A DNA stretch of 64,000 bases from an uncultured Bacteroidales bacterium (GTDB taxonomy: Bacteria > Bacteroidota > Bacteroidia > Bacteroidales > Bacteroidaceae): contig CADAGX010000005.1 in the NCBI GenBank assembly GCA_902787575.1, positions 1 to 64,000 of the forward strand. The letters run 5' to 3'. The position numbers and the translations under genes were made by a program. The notes beneath the pieces are model-generated. The model was not told the DNA's origin and ran no database searches. It worked only from the letters and a program-made list of their open reading frames with translations. This document shows positions 52,308-61,316 of this stretch, piece after piece. The first letter of the stretch is position 1. Each line of letters opens with the position of its first letter.

Positions 52308-53636
52308 ATGAAATACTACAGCACCAACCATCGGGCGCAGCAGGCAACGCTGCAAGAGGCAGTTGTCAGGGGACTGGCCGAAGACGGCGGACTCTACATG
52401 CCCGAACGCATCAAGGCTCTGCCCGCAGAGTTCTTCCACCGCATGTCGGAAATGTCGTTCCACGAGATAGCTTATCGCGTGGCAGACGCCTTCTTTGGCG
52501 AGGACGTGCCTGCCGACGTGCTTCGCACGATAGTCTGCGACACGCTCTCCTTCCCGATTCCGCTGGTGCGCGTGTCCGAAGGCATCTATTGTCTGGAGCT
52601 TTTCCACGGTCCCACGCTTGCTTTCAAGGATGTGGGTGCACGTTTCATGGCTCGCCTGCTGCGGTATTTCATTTCTCGCGAGGCTGCAGCCAAGCCACAG
52701 GCTGCCGCAGTGAACGTGCTGGTGGCCACCAGCGGAGACACGGGCAGTGCCGTGGCCAACGGCTTCCTTGGCGTGGAGGGGATTCACGTCTTCGTGCTCT
52801 ATCCCAAAGGCAAGGTGTCGCCCATTCAGGAGTGCCAGTTTACCACGCTGGGCCAGAATATCACGGCGGTGGAGGTGGATGGCACGTTCGACGACTGCCA
52901 GCGGCTTGTGAAGTCGGCTTTCGTGGATGCTGAACTGACAGCCCGGATGATGCTGACGAGCGCCAACAGCATCAATGTGGCACGCTTCCTGCCCCAGTCG
53001 TTCTACTACTTCTGGGCCGTGGCGCAGCTGCAGAAGGAACTCGGCGGCCGCGAGCCAAATATCGTGATCTCAGTGCCCAGTGGCAACTTCGGCAACCTCT
53101 GTTCCGCCCTCTTCGGCGCACAGATGGGAATGCCTGTCAGCCGTTTCATTGCAGCCAACAATGCCAACGATGTCTTCTTGAAATATCTCTCCAGTGGGCA
53201 GTACGAACCGAAAGCAAGCGTGCAAACCATTGCCAACGCCATGGATGTCGGTGCGCCGAGCAACTACGCACGCATCATGGAACTGCACGGCCAGAACCAC
53301 GCTTCCGTGTGTCGTCAGATTTCCGGAGCGTCGTACACCGATGCGCAGATTGCCGATACCATACGGCAGTGCCTCGCTGAGACCGGTTACACGCTCGACC
53401 CGCACGGTGCCTGCGGCTACCAGGCGTTGCGCGACGGCCTGCAGCAGGGCGAAGTGGGCATCTTTCTGGAGACGGCACACCCTGCCAAGTTCCGCGACAC
53501 GGTGCAGCACATCACGGGCCGGCAGGTGGAAATCCCGCCACGTCTGGCCGCTTTCATGCAGGGGCAGAAACAGAGCGTACCCATCTCGGCGCGTTACGAA
53601 GACTTCCGCGCCTTCCTCTTAGGTTTTAAAGGTTAA
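52308..53636 (+). CDS. thrC: Threonine synthase
   Basis: 442 residues. PLP-dependent enzyme turning O-phosphohomoserine into threonine. N-terminal YYSTNHRAQQATLQEAV and GLAEDGGLYMP are typical. The PLP Lys is in GPTLAFKDVGARF (about 105), and the phosphate-binding loop is ATSGDTGSAVANGF. VPSGNFGNLCSALFGAQMG and the C-terminal domain are complete. Starts 8 bases after the mutase homologue. The stop codon TAA lies inside the first unit of a GGTTAGW heptad array (53631-53679). Confidence 0.96.
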   Translation: MKYYSTNHRAQQATLQEAVVRGLAEDGGLYMPERIKALPAEFFHRMSEMSFHEIAYRVADAFFGEDVPADVLRTIVCDTLSFPIPLVRVSEGIYCLELFHGPTLAFKDVGARFMARLLRYFISREAAAKPQAAAVNVLVATSGDTGSAVANGFLGVEGIHVFVLYPKGKVSPIQECQFTTLGQNITAVEVDGTFDDCQRLVKSAFVDAELTARMMLTSANSINVARFLPQSFYYFWAVAQLQKELGGREPNIVISVPSGNFGNLCSALFGAQMGMPVSRFIAANNANDVFLKYLSSGQYEPKASVQTIANAMDVGAPSNYARIMELHGQNHASVCRQISGASYTDAQIADTIRQCLAETGYTLDPHGACGYQALRDGLQQGEVGIFLETAHPAKFRDTVQHITGRQVEIPPRLAAFMQGQKQSVPISARYEDFRAFLLGFKG

Positions 53637-53741
53637 AGGTTAGAGGTTAGTGGTTAGTGGTTAGAGGTTAGAGGTTAATGCAAACCATAACTATGGACTA
53701 TGCACTATGCACTATGGACTATGCACTATGGACTATGCACT
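53631..53741. repeat. Two adjacent heptanucleotide arrays
   Basis: Seven units of GGTTAGW-type (53631-53679), then a short spacer and seven ACTATGS units (53690-53738) plus ACT. The first array contains the thrC stop; the second contains the trmO stop on the minus strand. Confidence 0.9.
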
Positions 53742-54416
53742 GATTCTCTCCGCCTGTAGCACCTTTAGCCGTCGTCCGTCCACGCGAAATTTCACTTCCC
53801 AGCCTGCAAACTCCAAGGCGTAGATGCGGTCGGCATCTGCCTGATATTGCGGCCGCGGGTCGGCCTCCAGCACGCCTCGCAGAGCGTTGAGTGTCTCGTC
53901 GTCCAGCGCTTGGCAAAAATCTTCCGGCATTTCCACTTGCAGCCTCTCTTCGGCTTCGAATAGTTCCTGCGCGAAGCCGCCTCGTGCCTCGGGGTGGCAG
54001 TCGGCGTATGGCAGGTAGGGCTTTATGTCCAGAATGGGCGTGCCGTCCATCAGGTCGGCCCCTTCCACCTCTATGACAGGTCCTTCTGCCGTGTGCAGGC
54101 TGATGTTGCGGATGCGAACGGCTGACAGACCGATGGGATTGGGGCGAAACGGCGAGCGTGTGGCCCACACCCCCATGCGGCGGTTGCCGCCAAGCCGCGG
54201 CGGACGAACCGTGGGACTCCACTCCTCGCGGTGCGCCTCAGAGAAATCCCACAGCAGCCACAGGTGCGAGTAGCCTTCCAGTCCGCGCAACGCCTCCACG
54301 TTTCTGTAATCCGGCTCGAAGACAATCCGTCCCCGCAGCCCCGCCACGATTCCGCTCTGGCGAGGCACTCCAAACTTAGTCTTGAAGTCCGTGTGTATGC
54401 GTGCAACAGTTTTCAT
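53733..54416 (-). CDS. trmO: tRNA (N6-threonylcarbamoyladenosine(37)-N6)-methyltransferase TrmO
   Basis: 227 residues of the TsaA/YaeB family, which methylates t6A37 of tRNA-Thr using SAM. Evidence: FKTKFGVPRQSGIV near the N-terminus, the beta-barrel motif GYSHLWLLWDFSEAH, ATRSPFRPNPIGLSAVRI, and DLMDGTPILDIKPYLPYAD. The family C-terminal domain follows (ALEFAGWEVKFRVDGRRL). The stop TAG and the last two residues come from the ACTATGS heptad array. -7 box TATATTTG at 54438-54445 (minus strand), 21 bases upstream. Confidence 0.93.
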   Translation of the reverse strand: MKTVARIHTDFKTKFGVPRQSGIVAGLRGRIVFEPDYRNVEALRGLEGYSHLWLLWDFSEAHREEWSPTVRPPRLGGNRRMGVWATRSPFRPNPIGLSAVRIRNISLHTAEGPVIEVEGADLMDGTPILDIKPYLPYADCHPEARGGFAQELFEAEERLQVEMPEDFCQALDDETLNALRGVLEADPRPQYQADADRIYALEFAGWEVKFRVDGRRLKVLQAERISA

Positions 54417-54822
54417 CTCTTTGAGGTTATCTGGCTACAAATATAATGAAAAGGAGTGATTCTTCCACGCTGTTGGGCGAAAAAAATGAATGCGGCCGAG
54501 GGCGGCGGACGGTCGTTCCTTAGGTTTTTAGCCTTCAGGATGATGCTGCGTCTGCTACCCAGATTTTTTTTCGACGAAAAAACCTACATCCTACACTTTC
54601 GGTGGGTTAAGGTGCTGGCTGTCTGTGCGATGAGGGTGTGTAGGTTCGCGTGTAGGTTTGGCAAAAAGGTGTAGGTTTTGGCTGTTCTGTAGCAAATATA
54701 TGGGTGTAGTATAAAGAAAACTGCGGCCGGGAAAAAGGCGGCCGCAGCTACTTTTGGAAATCTGACGTGTGGCGTGCGACGTGGCACGCGTGGCGGTGTA
54801 TGCCTGGCAGGATTCTTGGCGG
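54417..54822. other. Intergenic region with trmO promoter, TGTAGG repeats and receptor terminator
   Basis: 406 bases without a gene. Contents: the -7 box of trmO (54438-54445, minus); three GTGTAGGTT copies (54638-54646, 54650-54658, 54669-54677) facing two inverted copies in AACCTACATCCTACAC (54581-54596), able to form a two-part stem; the receptor terminator (54715-54747); and ACGTGTGG/ACGCGTGG motifs at 54765-54793. Open frames here have no coding character. Confidence 0.6.
54715..54747 (-). terminator. Terminator of the TonB-dependent receptor gene
   Basis: Stem CTGCGGCCG (54721-54729) with CGGCCGCAG (54739-54747) and a 9-base loop; on the minus strand it is followed by TTTTCTTTA. It lies 75 bases beyond the stop. 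Confidence 0.75.
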
Positions 54823-57231
54823 TTAGAAGTCGAGCCGGTAGAAAAGGTTGGGCAGCGAGATGCCCACTTTATCGGTCTTAACAATGCGGTCGCGAATGTC
54901 GAAGCGCTGGGCAAACGGTGTCTCGTTCATTAGTATGTTGATGCCCTCGAATGCGAAGGTGTGGCTCACGCGTCGCTTGTTGAGTTTGTAGCTTACGGTG
55001 AGGTCTACGGTGTGTTCGGGCTTATACTGTTTGCTCATGGCCTTGTCTTCCATGAATATCTCCTCCTCGGGGATTTGTCCGGCGTTCAAGAGCGCGTTCA
55101 TTGCAGCCATGTCTATCGGTGTGTAGTGCAGTCCGCCCTGTAGCGTGTACTTGACGCTGACGTTCAGCACGTTCTGTTTGCGATTTCCCACCATCCATTC
55201 TTTTCCGGCCAGCAGCTTGGCTGTATAGCGGCGGTCGTAGAGTTGCGAGCGCCATACGTTGTCCTGAGCGCGATACTCCGACTTGAAGACGGAGGCATTG
55301 ACCTGACCGAAAAAGCCGTGGCTCATGTACTGCTCCAACGTGATGTCGGCGCCGTAGTTGCGCGTGTTGCCGTCGTTCACAAGCGGCTCGTCGAAATAAT
55401 TGAGGAAGCGGTTGACGGAGCAGAAGGTGGAACCGCCGATGCCGACCGGCGTATCGAAGCCGTACTGCCAGAAAGCGTTCACGCGGAGGTTGAGATTGTC
55501 GTTGAACCGGTGCATGTATGTGGCCAGCACGTGGTGGGCCTTGGTTAGGCCGAGGTCTTTGTTGAGACGCTGGCCGTTCTCCTCGTAGAAGTATGCGTCG
55601 AGGCGTTCTATCATGGAGTGGAGGCCGTAGCCCAGCGCGAAGGAATTCTTCTGGTTAGGCTCCCACTTGGCGCTGAGACGCGGCTCCACGCTGGTGTCCT
55701 TGGAGAAAGCGAAGTAGCTGGCCGCCAAGCCGAGATTTAGGCTGAGGTGGCGATTGGGTTTCAATACGTTCTGCCAGAAGATGTTGCCCAGGCCGGTGTT
55801 GCCCTTGGCCTTTGCTAAGTCGGAAAACGCGTTGGCGGAGTAGACGTAGTCCGTGGAGCTGTAGCCGAGATTGAAGAAGCGCTGCGAATACTCTGCGCCG
55901 AACTGCATGAGCCACTTGTCAGATACCTGCTCCGAAAGCATGGTATTCAGCAGCAGGCGGTCTTCGTTCATCCGCTGATGGCTGTACGGCGCGATGGTAT
56001 GAGGCTCGGCATAGCCCATGGCCGGGTCGAAAACGCCGGCCGCGTTCTGATTGAGCCTCCAGTAGCCGATGTCGGTATTTATGTGCTGTGCGTTGTAGGC
56101 CAGGGTGGTGCGCCACGTCCAACGCTTGGCGAAGTGAATCTTGTGCGAGGCGCCGCCCAACAGTCCCCACATGTGTCCCTTCTGTTTCGACGCGTCGTAG
56201 ATGGTATGCACGTCGTCGATGTCGGGCAGATGATCGTCGGCACCGTCGTAGTAGCCAAGCGAGAAAATGGAAAACGTGCCTGCCTTTGTGGGCATGTTGA
56301 GTTTGAGCGAAAAATCGTGAAAGTCGAATTTCGTGTCGTAATCTATGATATTTAGTTTGTCGGCCAGCGAGGTGAAGCCGTATCGGTAGTTGAAAATGTA
56401 ACTCGACTTGCTGTTTTTCGAAAGCGGGCCTTCGCTCGTAAATTCCTCCGAGACGCTGCCCACCTGCACAAGGCTCTCGTACTTGGCGTTATTGCCTGCG
56501 CGCATATTTATGTCGAAGACGCCGCTCAGCGAGTTCGAGTAGTTGGCATTGAATGTGGAGGTGAAAAAATCCGAATTGCCCATGACGTTGGCGTTCAGGG
56601 CGCTCACCATGCCAAATCCTGCCTCGTAGAAATCGTTGTAGTGGTTGGGCGTGAAGACTTCTACGCCTTCGATGCGGTATTTCATCATCTGCGGAGCGCA
56701 TCCGTGAACCGACACACCGTTGCCGTTGCTGCTGGCCGAGATGCCTGCGAAGGCCGATACCAGTCGGGCCGGGTCGTTGGCACCGCCGGCATAACGCGTG
56801 GCCTCCTCCATGGAGAGCATCATACCACCTACGAGGGCTGTGGGATTGACCGTCGACTCCTTATTCACGCGCGGTTTCACGGTGACTTCGCCCAGCTGTC
56901 TCGTGTTCTCGCGCAGAGTGATATGAATGATATTTTCCTTGGCACCTACAATCAATTGCTCTTTCAGTACGTTGGGCTCGTAGCCCACATACGAGGCTTC
57001 CACGGTGTAACGGCCGGGCTGCTGGATGTTGATGCGATAGTTGCCGTCCATGTCGGTGCGTGCGCCGACGCCCGTCAGTTCGGAAATCTTCACCGTGGCG
57101 CCGATGAGCGGCTCGCCACTGATGGCATCTGTCACCGTGCCTCGCAGCGTCTGCGCCTCGGCTGTCAGGACAAGGCTGCAGAACGTCAGGATGGCCGCCA
57201 CTGCTCTCATGCTCATTTTCGTGTACTTCAT
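54823..57231 (-). CDS. TonB-dependent outer-membrane receptor with CarboxypepD_reg-like domain
   Basis: 802 residues. Signal peptide (AVAAILTFCSLVLTAEAQ), a CarboxypepD_reg-like domain about 28-112 (TLRGTVTDAISGEPLIGATVKI, YRINIQQPGRYTVEASYVGYE), a plug domain about 120-245 (ARLVSAFAGISASSNGNGVSVHG, KYRIEGVEVFTPNHYND) and a beta-barrel ending in an aromatic residue (NLFYRLDF). No SusD-like gene is adjacent, so it is not a classical SusC pair; the ligand could be a metal chelate, peptide or glycan. The upstream -7-like element (57292-57299, GAACTTTG) is imperfect. Confidence 0.9.
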   Translation of the reverse strand: MKYTKMSMRAVAAILTFCSLVLTAEAQTLRGTVTDAISGEPLIGATVKISELTGVGARTDMDGNYRINIQQPGRYTVEASYVGYEPNVLKEQLIVGAKENIIHITLRENTRQLGEVTVKPRVNKESTVNPTALVGGMMLSMEEATRYAGGANDPARLVSAFAGISASSNGNGVSVHGCAPQMMKYRIEGVEVFTPNHYNDFYEAGFGMVSALNANVMGNSDFFTSTFNANYSNSLSGVFDINMRAGNNAKYESLVQVGSVSEEFTSEGPLSKNSKSSYIFNYRYGFTSLADKLNIIDYDTKFDFHDFSLKLNMPTKAGTFSIFSLGYYDGADDHLPDIDDVHTIYDASKQKGHMWGLLGGASHKIHFAKRWTWRTTLAYNAQHINTDIGYWRLNQNAAGVFDPAMGYAEPHTIAPYSHQRMNEDRLLLNTMLSEQVSDKWLMQFGAEYSQRFFNLGYSSTDYVYSANAFSDLAKAKGNTGLGNIFWQNVLKPNRHLSLNLGLAASYFAFSKDTSVEPRLSAKWEPNQKNSFALGYGLHSMIERLDAYFYEENGQRLNKDLGLTKAHHVLATYMHRFNDNLNLRVNAFWQYGFDTPVGIGGSTFCSVNRFLNYFDEPLVNDGNTRNYGADITLEQYMSHGFFGQVNASVFKSEYRAQDNVWRSQLYDRRYTAKLLAGKEWMVGNRKQNVLNVSVKYTLQGGLHYTPIDMAAMNALLNAGQIPEEEIFMEDKAMSKQYKPEHTVDLTVSYKLNKRRVSHTFAFEGINILMNETPFAQRFDIRDRIVKTDKVGISLPNLFYRLDF

Positions 57232-57357
57232 TATCTTGAATACTTGGTGTTTTTATTTGTTGTTGTAGTTTGTTTTGCCAATTTTCACCTGCAAAGTTCG
57301 GAATATTTCGTCAAAAGTGGAAACGAACGGCCCATCTTTTTGTCGAAACCGCACAAG

Positions 57358-57390
57358 AAAAAACGGAGAACTGCGAAAGGCAGTTCTCCG
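57358..57390 (-). terminator. Terminator of clpB
   Basis: Perfect 11-bp stem CGGAGAACTGC (57364-57374) with GCAGTTCTCCG (57380-57390), loop of 5; on the minus strand followed by TTTTTTCTTG. Located 28 bases after the clpB stop. Confidence 0.92.
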
Positions 57391-57418
57391 TCGTCTCGTT
57401 GTCCGGGATGTTGCGCCC

Positions 57419-59977
57419 TTAGTTGCTGAAGGCGAGGTGGTCTCCTTCGGCACGCACACGTATGGGCCGGTTGCGGTCGATGTGCGAGCCGAGCAGTGTC
57501 TTGCTGAGGTCGTTGAGCAGCAGGCGCTGGATGGCACGCTTGACGGGGCGGGCACCAAAGTCGGGGTCGTAGCCCACTTCGGCCAGCAGCTCGATAGCCG
57601 AGTCTTCCAACTGCAGGGAAATGCCGTTCTGCTGCAGCATTTTCTGGATTCCATCCACTTGCAGTTTCACAACCTGCTTTATCTGGCCTTGTGTCAGCGG
57701 CCGGAAGACAACAATCTCGTCGATACGGTTCAGGAATTCCGGTCGGATGGTCCGCTTCAGCAGGTCGGTGACTTGCCGCACGGCCTCGTCGTGGTCTGTG
57801 TTGCCCTGAATGAGCTGGCTGCCGAGGTTGCTGGTCATGATGATGATGGTGTTCTTGAAGTTTACGGTGCGTCCCTTGGAGTCCGTCAGCCGTCCGTCGT
57901 CGAGCACTTGCAGCAGCGTATTGAAGACGTCGGGGTGAGCCTTTTCGATTTCGTCGAACAGCACCACCTGATAGGGCTTGCGTCGCACGGCTTCCGTCAG
58001 CTGTCCGCCTTCGTCGTAGCCTACGTAGCCCGGAGGTGCGCCTATCAGACGTGTGACGCTGAACTTCTCTTGATACTCGCTCATGTCTATTCGTGTCATC
58101 ATCGTCTCGTCGTCGAAGAGATAATCGGCCAAGGCTTTTGCCAGTTCGGTCTTGCCGACACCCGTTGTGCCGAGGAAGATGAACGAGCCGATGGGTCGCT
58201 TCGGGTCTTGCAAACCGGCGCGGCTGCGTCGCACGGCGTTGCTGACGGCTTCGATGGCTTCGTCTTGTCCGATGACGCGGCGATGGAGTTCCTCCTCGAG
58301 GTGAAGCAGTTTCTCGCGCTCGCTCTGCATCATCTTGCTCACGGGTATGCCCGTCCAGCGGCTCACCACGTCGGCAATGTCGTCGGCCGTCACCTCTTCC
58401 TTTACCATTGCCGAGGCGCCCTGTGCCTCCCTTAGTTGCTCCTGTATGCGGGCAATCTCGTCTTCCAGCTCCTTGAGTTTTCCGTAGCGTATCTCGGCCA
58501 CGCGGCCGTAGTTGCCTTCGCGTTCGGCACGCTCGGCTTCGAACTTCAGTTGCTCAATCTGCTGCTTGTTCTGCTGAATGCGGTTCACCAGTTCCTTCTC
58601 GCCCTTCCATTTGGCTTTGAAGGCGTTGACCTCCTCTTGCAGTTCGGCAATCTCCCCGCTCAGCTTCTCCAGTTTCTCGCTGTCGCCTTCGCGTTTGATG
58701 GCTTCGCGTTCAATCTCGAGTTGCTTCAGGCGTCGTGTCTTCTCGTCGAGTTCCTCTGGCACGCTGTCGCGCTCCATACGCAGCTTTGCCGCAGCCTCGT
58801 CCATGAGGTCGATGGCCTTGTCGGGCAGGAAACGCTCTGTGATGTATCGCGCGGAGAGTTCGACGGCTGCTATGATGGCGTCGTCCTGGATACGTACCTT
58901 GTGGTGGTTTTCGTAGCGCTCCTTCAGTCCGCGCAGGATGCTGATGCTCGACAGCGTGTCGGGCTCGTCCACCATGACGGTCTGGAAGCGTCGCTCCAGT
59001 GCTTTGTCCTTCTCGAAATACTTCTGGTACTCGTCGAGCGTCGTGGCTCCGATGCTGCGCAGTTCGCCTCGCGCCAGTGCGGGTTTCAGTATGTTGGCGG
59101 CATCCATGGCGCCTTCGCTCTTACCGGCGCCCACAAGCGTGTGGATTTCGTCGATGAAGAGGATAATGCGGCCTTCGCTCTTCGTCACTTCGTTTACGAC
59201 GCTTTTCAGTCGTTCCTCGAACTCGCCCTTGTACTTGGCGCCGGCTATCAGGGCACCCATGTCGAGCGAATAGAGTTGCTTGTCCTTCAGGTTCTCGGGC
59301 ACGTCGCCGCGCAGGATTCTGTGTGCCAGACCTTCCACGATGGCCGTCTTGCCCGTGCCGGGTTCGCCGATGAGGATGGGATTGTTCTTTGTCCGTCGCG
59401 ACAGGATTTGCAGCACACGTCGTATCTCCTCGTCTCGCCCGATTACGGGGTCGAGCTTGCCGGCGCGTGCTTCGTCCACCAGGTTGCGTGCATACTTCTG
59501 CAGGCTCTGGTAGGTGTCCTCGCTCGACTGCGACTTCACTTTCTCGCCTCCACGCAGTTCTTCGACGGCCTTGTGCAGTTCCTTCTCCGTCACGCCCATG
59601 TCCTTCAGCATTTTGGCAGCGGTGCAGTTGACGGCGAGCGTGGCTTCCAGTATGTGTTCGAGCGACACGTACTCGTCGCCGTTCTGCTGCGCCATGTCTT
59701 CGGCCTTCATCAGCACTTCGTTTGCCTCGCGGCTCAGGTAGGGTTCACCGCCCGAGACCTTCGGCAGCGAGCCAATCTGCGCGTCCACTGCCTGCTGGAT
59801 GAGTGTGGGATTGAGGCCCAGCTTCTGGAAAATGAAGTGTATCACTTGCTCGCCCACCTTCAGCACTCCGCTCAGCAGGTGCTCGGGCTCGACGGCTTGC
59901 TGGCCTTGCTGCTGCACTCGGTGCACTGCCTCTTGTACGGCCTCTTGGGCCTTGATGGTAAATTTGTTCAGGTTCAT
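57419..59977 (-). CDS. clpB: ATP-dependent disaggregase ClpB
   Basis: 852 residues from ATG 59977 ([18 protein letters not shown]), preceded by a clear AAAGGAG ribosome binding site, unusual for this organism. Parts in order: N domain (two Clp_N repeats, 1-150), NBD1 with Walker [14 protein letters not shown] (about 206) and Walker [16 protein letters not shown], the coiled-coil middle domain (about 400-520, rich in [14 protein letters not shown]), and NBD2 with [14 protein letters not shown] (about 600), [11 protein letters not shown] and sensor 2 [10 protein letters not shown]. Rescues aggregated proteins with DnaK. The usual C-terminus follows. No HrcA/CIRCE or other heat-shock operator seen upstream. 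Confidence 0.97.
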   Translation of the reverse strand: MNLNKFTIKAQEAVQEAVHRVQQQGQQAVEPEHLLSGVLKVGEQVIHFIFQKLGLNPTLIQQAVDAQIGSLPKVSGGEPYLSREANEVLMKAEDMAQQNGDEYVSLEHILEATLAVNCTAAKMLKDMGVTEKELHKAVEELRGGEKVKSQSSEDTYQSLQKYARNLVDEARAGKLDPVIGRDEEIRRVLQILSRRTKNNPILIGEPGTGKTAIVEGLAHRILRGDVPENLKDKQLYSLDMGALIAGAKYKGEFEERLKSVVNEVTKSEGRIILFIDEIHTLVGAGKSEGAMDAANILKPALARGELRSIGATTLDEYQKYFEKDKALERRFQTVMVDEPDTLSSISILRGLKERYENHHKVRIQDDAIIAAVELSARYITERFLPDKAIDLMDEAAAKLRMERDSVPEELDEKTRRLKQLEIEREAIKREGDSEKLEKLSGEIAELQEEVNAFKAKWKGEKELVNRIQQNKQQIEQLKFEAERAEREGNYGRVAEIRYGKLKELEDEIARIQEQLREAQGASAMVKEEVTADDIADVVSRWTGIPVSKMMQSEREKLLHLEEELHRRVIGQDEAIEAVSNAVRRSRAGLQDPKRPIGSFIFLGTTGVGKTELAKALADYLFDDETMMTRIDMSEYQEKFSVTRLIGAPPGYVGYDEGGQLTEAVRRKPYQVVLFDEIEKAHPDVFNTLLQVLDDGRLTDSKGRTVNFKNTIIIMTSNLGSQLIQGNTDHDEAVRQVTDLLKRTIRPEFLNRIDEIVVFRPLTQGQIKQVVKLQVDGIQKMLQQNGISLQLEDSAIELLAEVGYDPDFGARPVKRAIQRLLLNDLSKTLLGSHIDRNRPIRVRAEGDHLAFSN

Positions 59978-60076
59978 ATTCTTGTCTCCTTTCTTTTCGT
60001 TTTCTATCTCCGGCAGCAACAAAAAACGCGCACACAGGCCGCCGACAGACAAACTGGCGCTAAAGCCGACAAGATG

Positions 60077-60172
60077 ACGCGTCGCATCGTTTCATGCCAC
60101 GCGTCGCAATCGCTCATGCCACGCGTCGCAATCGCTCACGCCACGCGTCGCATCTTGAAAAAGTACACGTCG
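60077..60172 (+). repeat. Five AC(G/A)CGTCG motifs at exact 22-base spacing
   Basis: ACGCGTCG starts at 60077, 60099, 60121 and 60143 and ACACGTCG at 60165, all in one orientation and exactly 22 bases apart. Two middle units are identical over all 22 bases (60093-60114 and 60115-60136). The array lies between divergent clpB and the Gfo/Idh gene; the last copy touches the -33 region of the latter. Confidence 0.9.
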
Positions 60173-60198
60173 CGGTTACGTAATTCGGGAATTATTCC

Positions 60199-60206
60199 TA
60201 AATTTG
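60199..60206 (+). promoter_or_regulatory. -7 box of the Gfo/Idh gene
   Basis: TAAATTTG at 60199-60206, 33 bases before the ATG at 60240. No TTTG at the expected -33 place, which lies next to the last 22-base repeat (60165-60172). Confidence 0.65.
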
Positions 60207-60239
60207 CGGAGAGAAACCAACAAAACAGACCGTCAAAGA

Positions 60240-61220
60240 ATGAAACTCTCCATAGCCGGAACCGGAAAGATAGCCGAGGAAGTGATGCAGATGCTGCAGC
60301 GCGAGTTTGCAGGCAGCGTCGAGGTGACGGGCATCTACGCCCGCGAGCAGAGCGTGGAGCACGCCATAGACCTCTGCATGAAGTACGCACCCACGGGTTT
60401 CGTCTTCACCGACTACGCCCGCATGCTTGCCGAGGCGGAGGCCGACTTTGTCTACATCGCCAATGCCAATCACGTGCACCACACCTATGCGCTCGAGGCC
60501 ATGCGCGCCGGGCGAAACGTCATTGTGGAAAAGCCGCTCACCGTCACACGCGAGGAGGCCGAGTCGCTCTACGATGCCGCCATGCAGTATGGCGTGCTCT
60601 GTATGCCCGCTTTCAGCCTGCTCTACATGCCGCTCTACGCGCAGCTCGCCGAGGCTGTGCGGCAGTTGGGCACCATCCGCATGGTGGACTGCTGCTACGC
60701 GCAGTACAGCAGCCGCTACGACCGCTACCTGAGGGGCGAACTTACGCCAGCCTTCGACCCGGCGTGTGCCGGCGGAGCGCTGATGGACCTGAACATCTAC
60801 AACCTGTGCTTCACCATCGGACTCTTTGGCCCTCCGCGCACGGTCTATCACATGTGCAACCGCGGCTTCAACGGAGTGGACACCAGCGGCACACTGCTGC
60901 TGCACTATCCCTCGTTCGTGGCCACACTCTCGGCAGCCAAAGACAGCGACGGCACGTCGCACGGCACCATTCAGGGCGAGCGCGGCTACATCAGCATCCC
61001 GGGCTCGGTGAGCATCCTCCGCGAGTTCACGCTCTGTCTGCGAGGCGAGGCACCGCAGACCTTTCGTGCCACCGCAGACCGCCATAGGTTGAGCTACGAG
61101 TTCGAGGCCTTCCGCCAGCTGGCCGACAACCGTGCCGAGAGCCAGCTCAATATCCCGTATCTGAGCCGTGTGGCGCTGGAGATTGCTATCGCGCTGGAGC
61201 GGAAACAAGAAATAGTGTGA
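60240..61220 (+). CDS. Gfo/Idh/MocA-family oxidoreductase
   Basis: 326 residues from ATG 60240 (MKLSIAGTGKIAEEVM); an in-frame ATG at 60204 lies on the -7 box and was rejected. N-terminal Rossmann domain with AGTGKIAE and IANANHVHH, then the family's VEKPLTVTREEA (EKP, Lys about 97). The C-terminal alpha/beta substrate domain includes GGALMDLNIYNLCFTIGLFG, where Asp and Asn take the usual His/Asp catalytic positions. NAD(P)-dependent oxidation or reduction of a sugar or cyclic polyol is expected; substrate unknown. Followed by a 14-base repeat array. Confidence 0.9.
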   Translation: MKLSIAGTGKIAEEVMQMLQREFAGSVEVTGIYAREQSVEHAIDLCMKYAPTGFVFTDYARMLAEAEADFVYIANANHVHHTYALEAMRAGRNVIVEKPLTVTREEAESLYDAAMQYGVLCMPAFSLLYMPLYAQLAEAVRQLGTIRMVDCCYAQYSSRYDRYLRGELTPAFDPACAGGALMDLNIYNLCFTIGLFGPPRTVYHMCNRGFNGVDTSGTLLLHYPSFVATLSAAKDSDGTSHGTIQGERGYISIPGSVSILREFTLCLRGEAPQTFRATADRHRLSYEFEAFRQLADNRAESQLNIPYLSRVALEIAIALERKQEIV

Positions 61221-61290
61221 GAGGTTAGTGGTGAGAGGTTAGTGGTGAGAGGTTAGTGGTGAGAGGTTAGAGGTGAGAGGTGAGAGAGCC
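61221..61290. repeat. GGTTAGTGGTGAGA-type array after the Gfo/Idh gene
   Basis: About ten heptads GGTTAGW/GGTGAGA in tandem, mostly as a 14-base double unit, starting right after the stop codon. Same family as the arrays at 53631 and 63774. Confidence 0.88.
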
Positions 61291-61316
61291 AACAGCCAAA
61301 AGTTAGAAACAGAGAG

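Noticed and set aside
60093..60152. CRISPR array
   Set aside because: The unit is 22 bases with two adjacent full-length copies and no unique spacers; no cas gene is in the window.
58436..61087. Long plus-strand open frame of 883 codons
   Set aside because: It is antisense to clpB over most of its length and then out of frame with the Gfo/Idh gene. Its composition (Cys/His/Val-rich, no domain) is that of an antisense shadow in GC-rich DNA.
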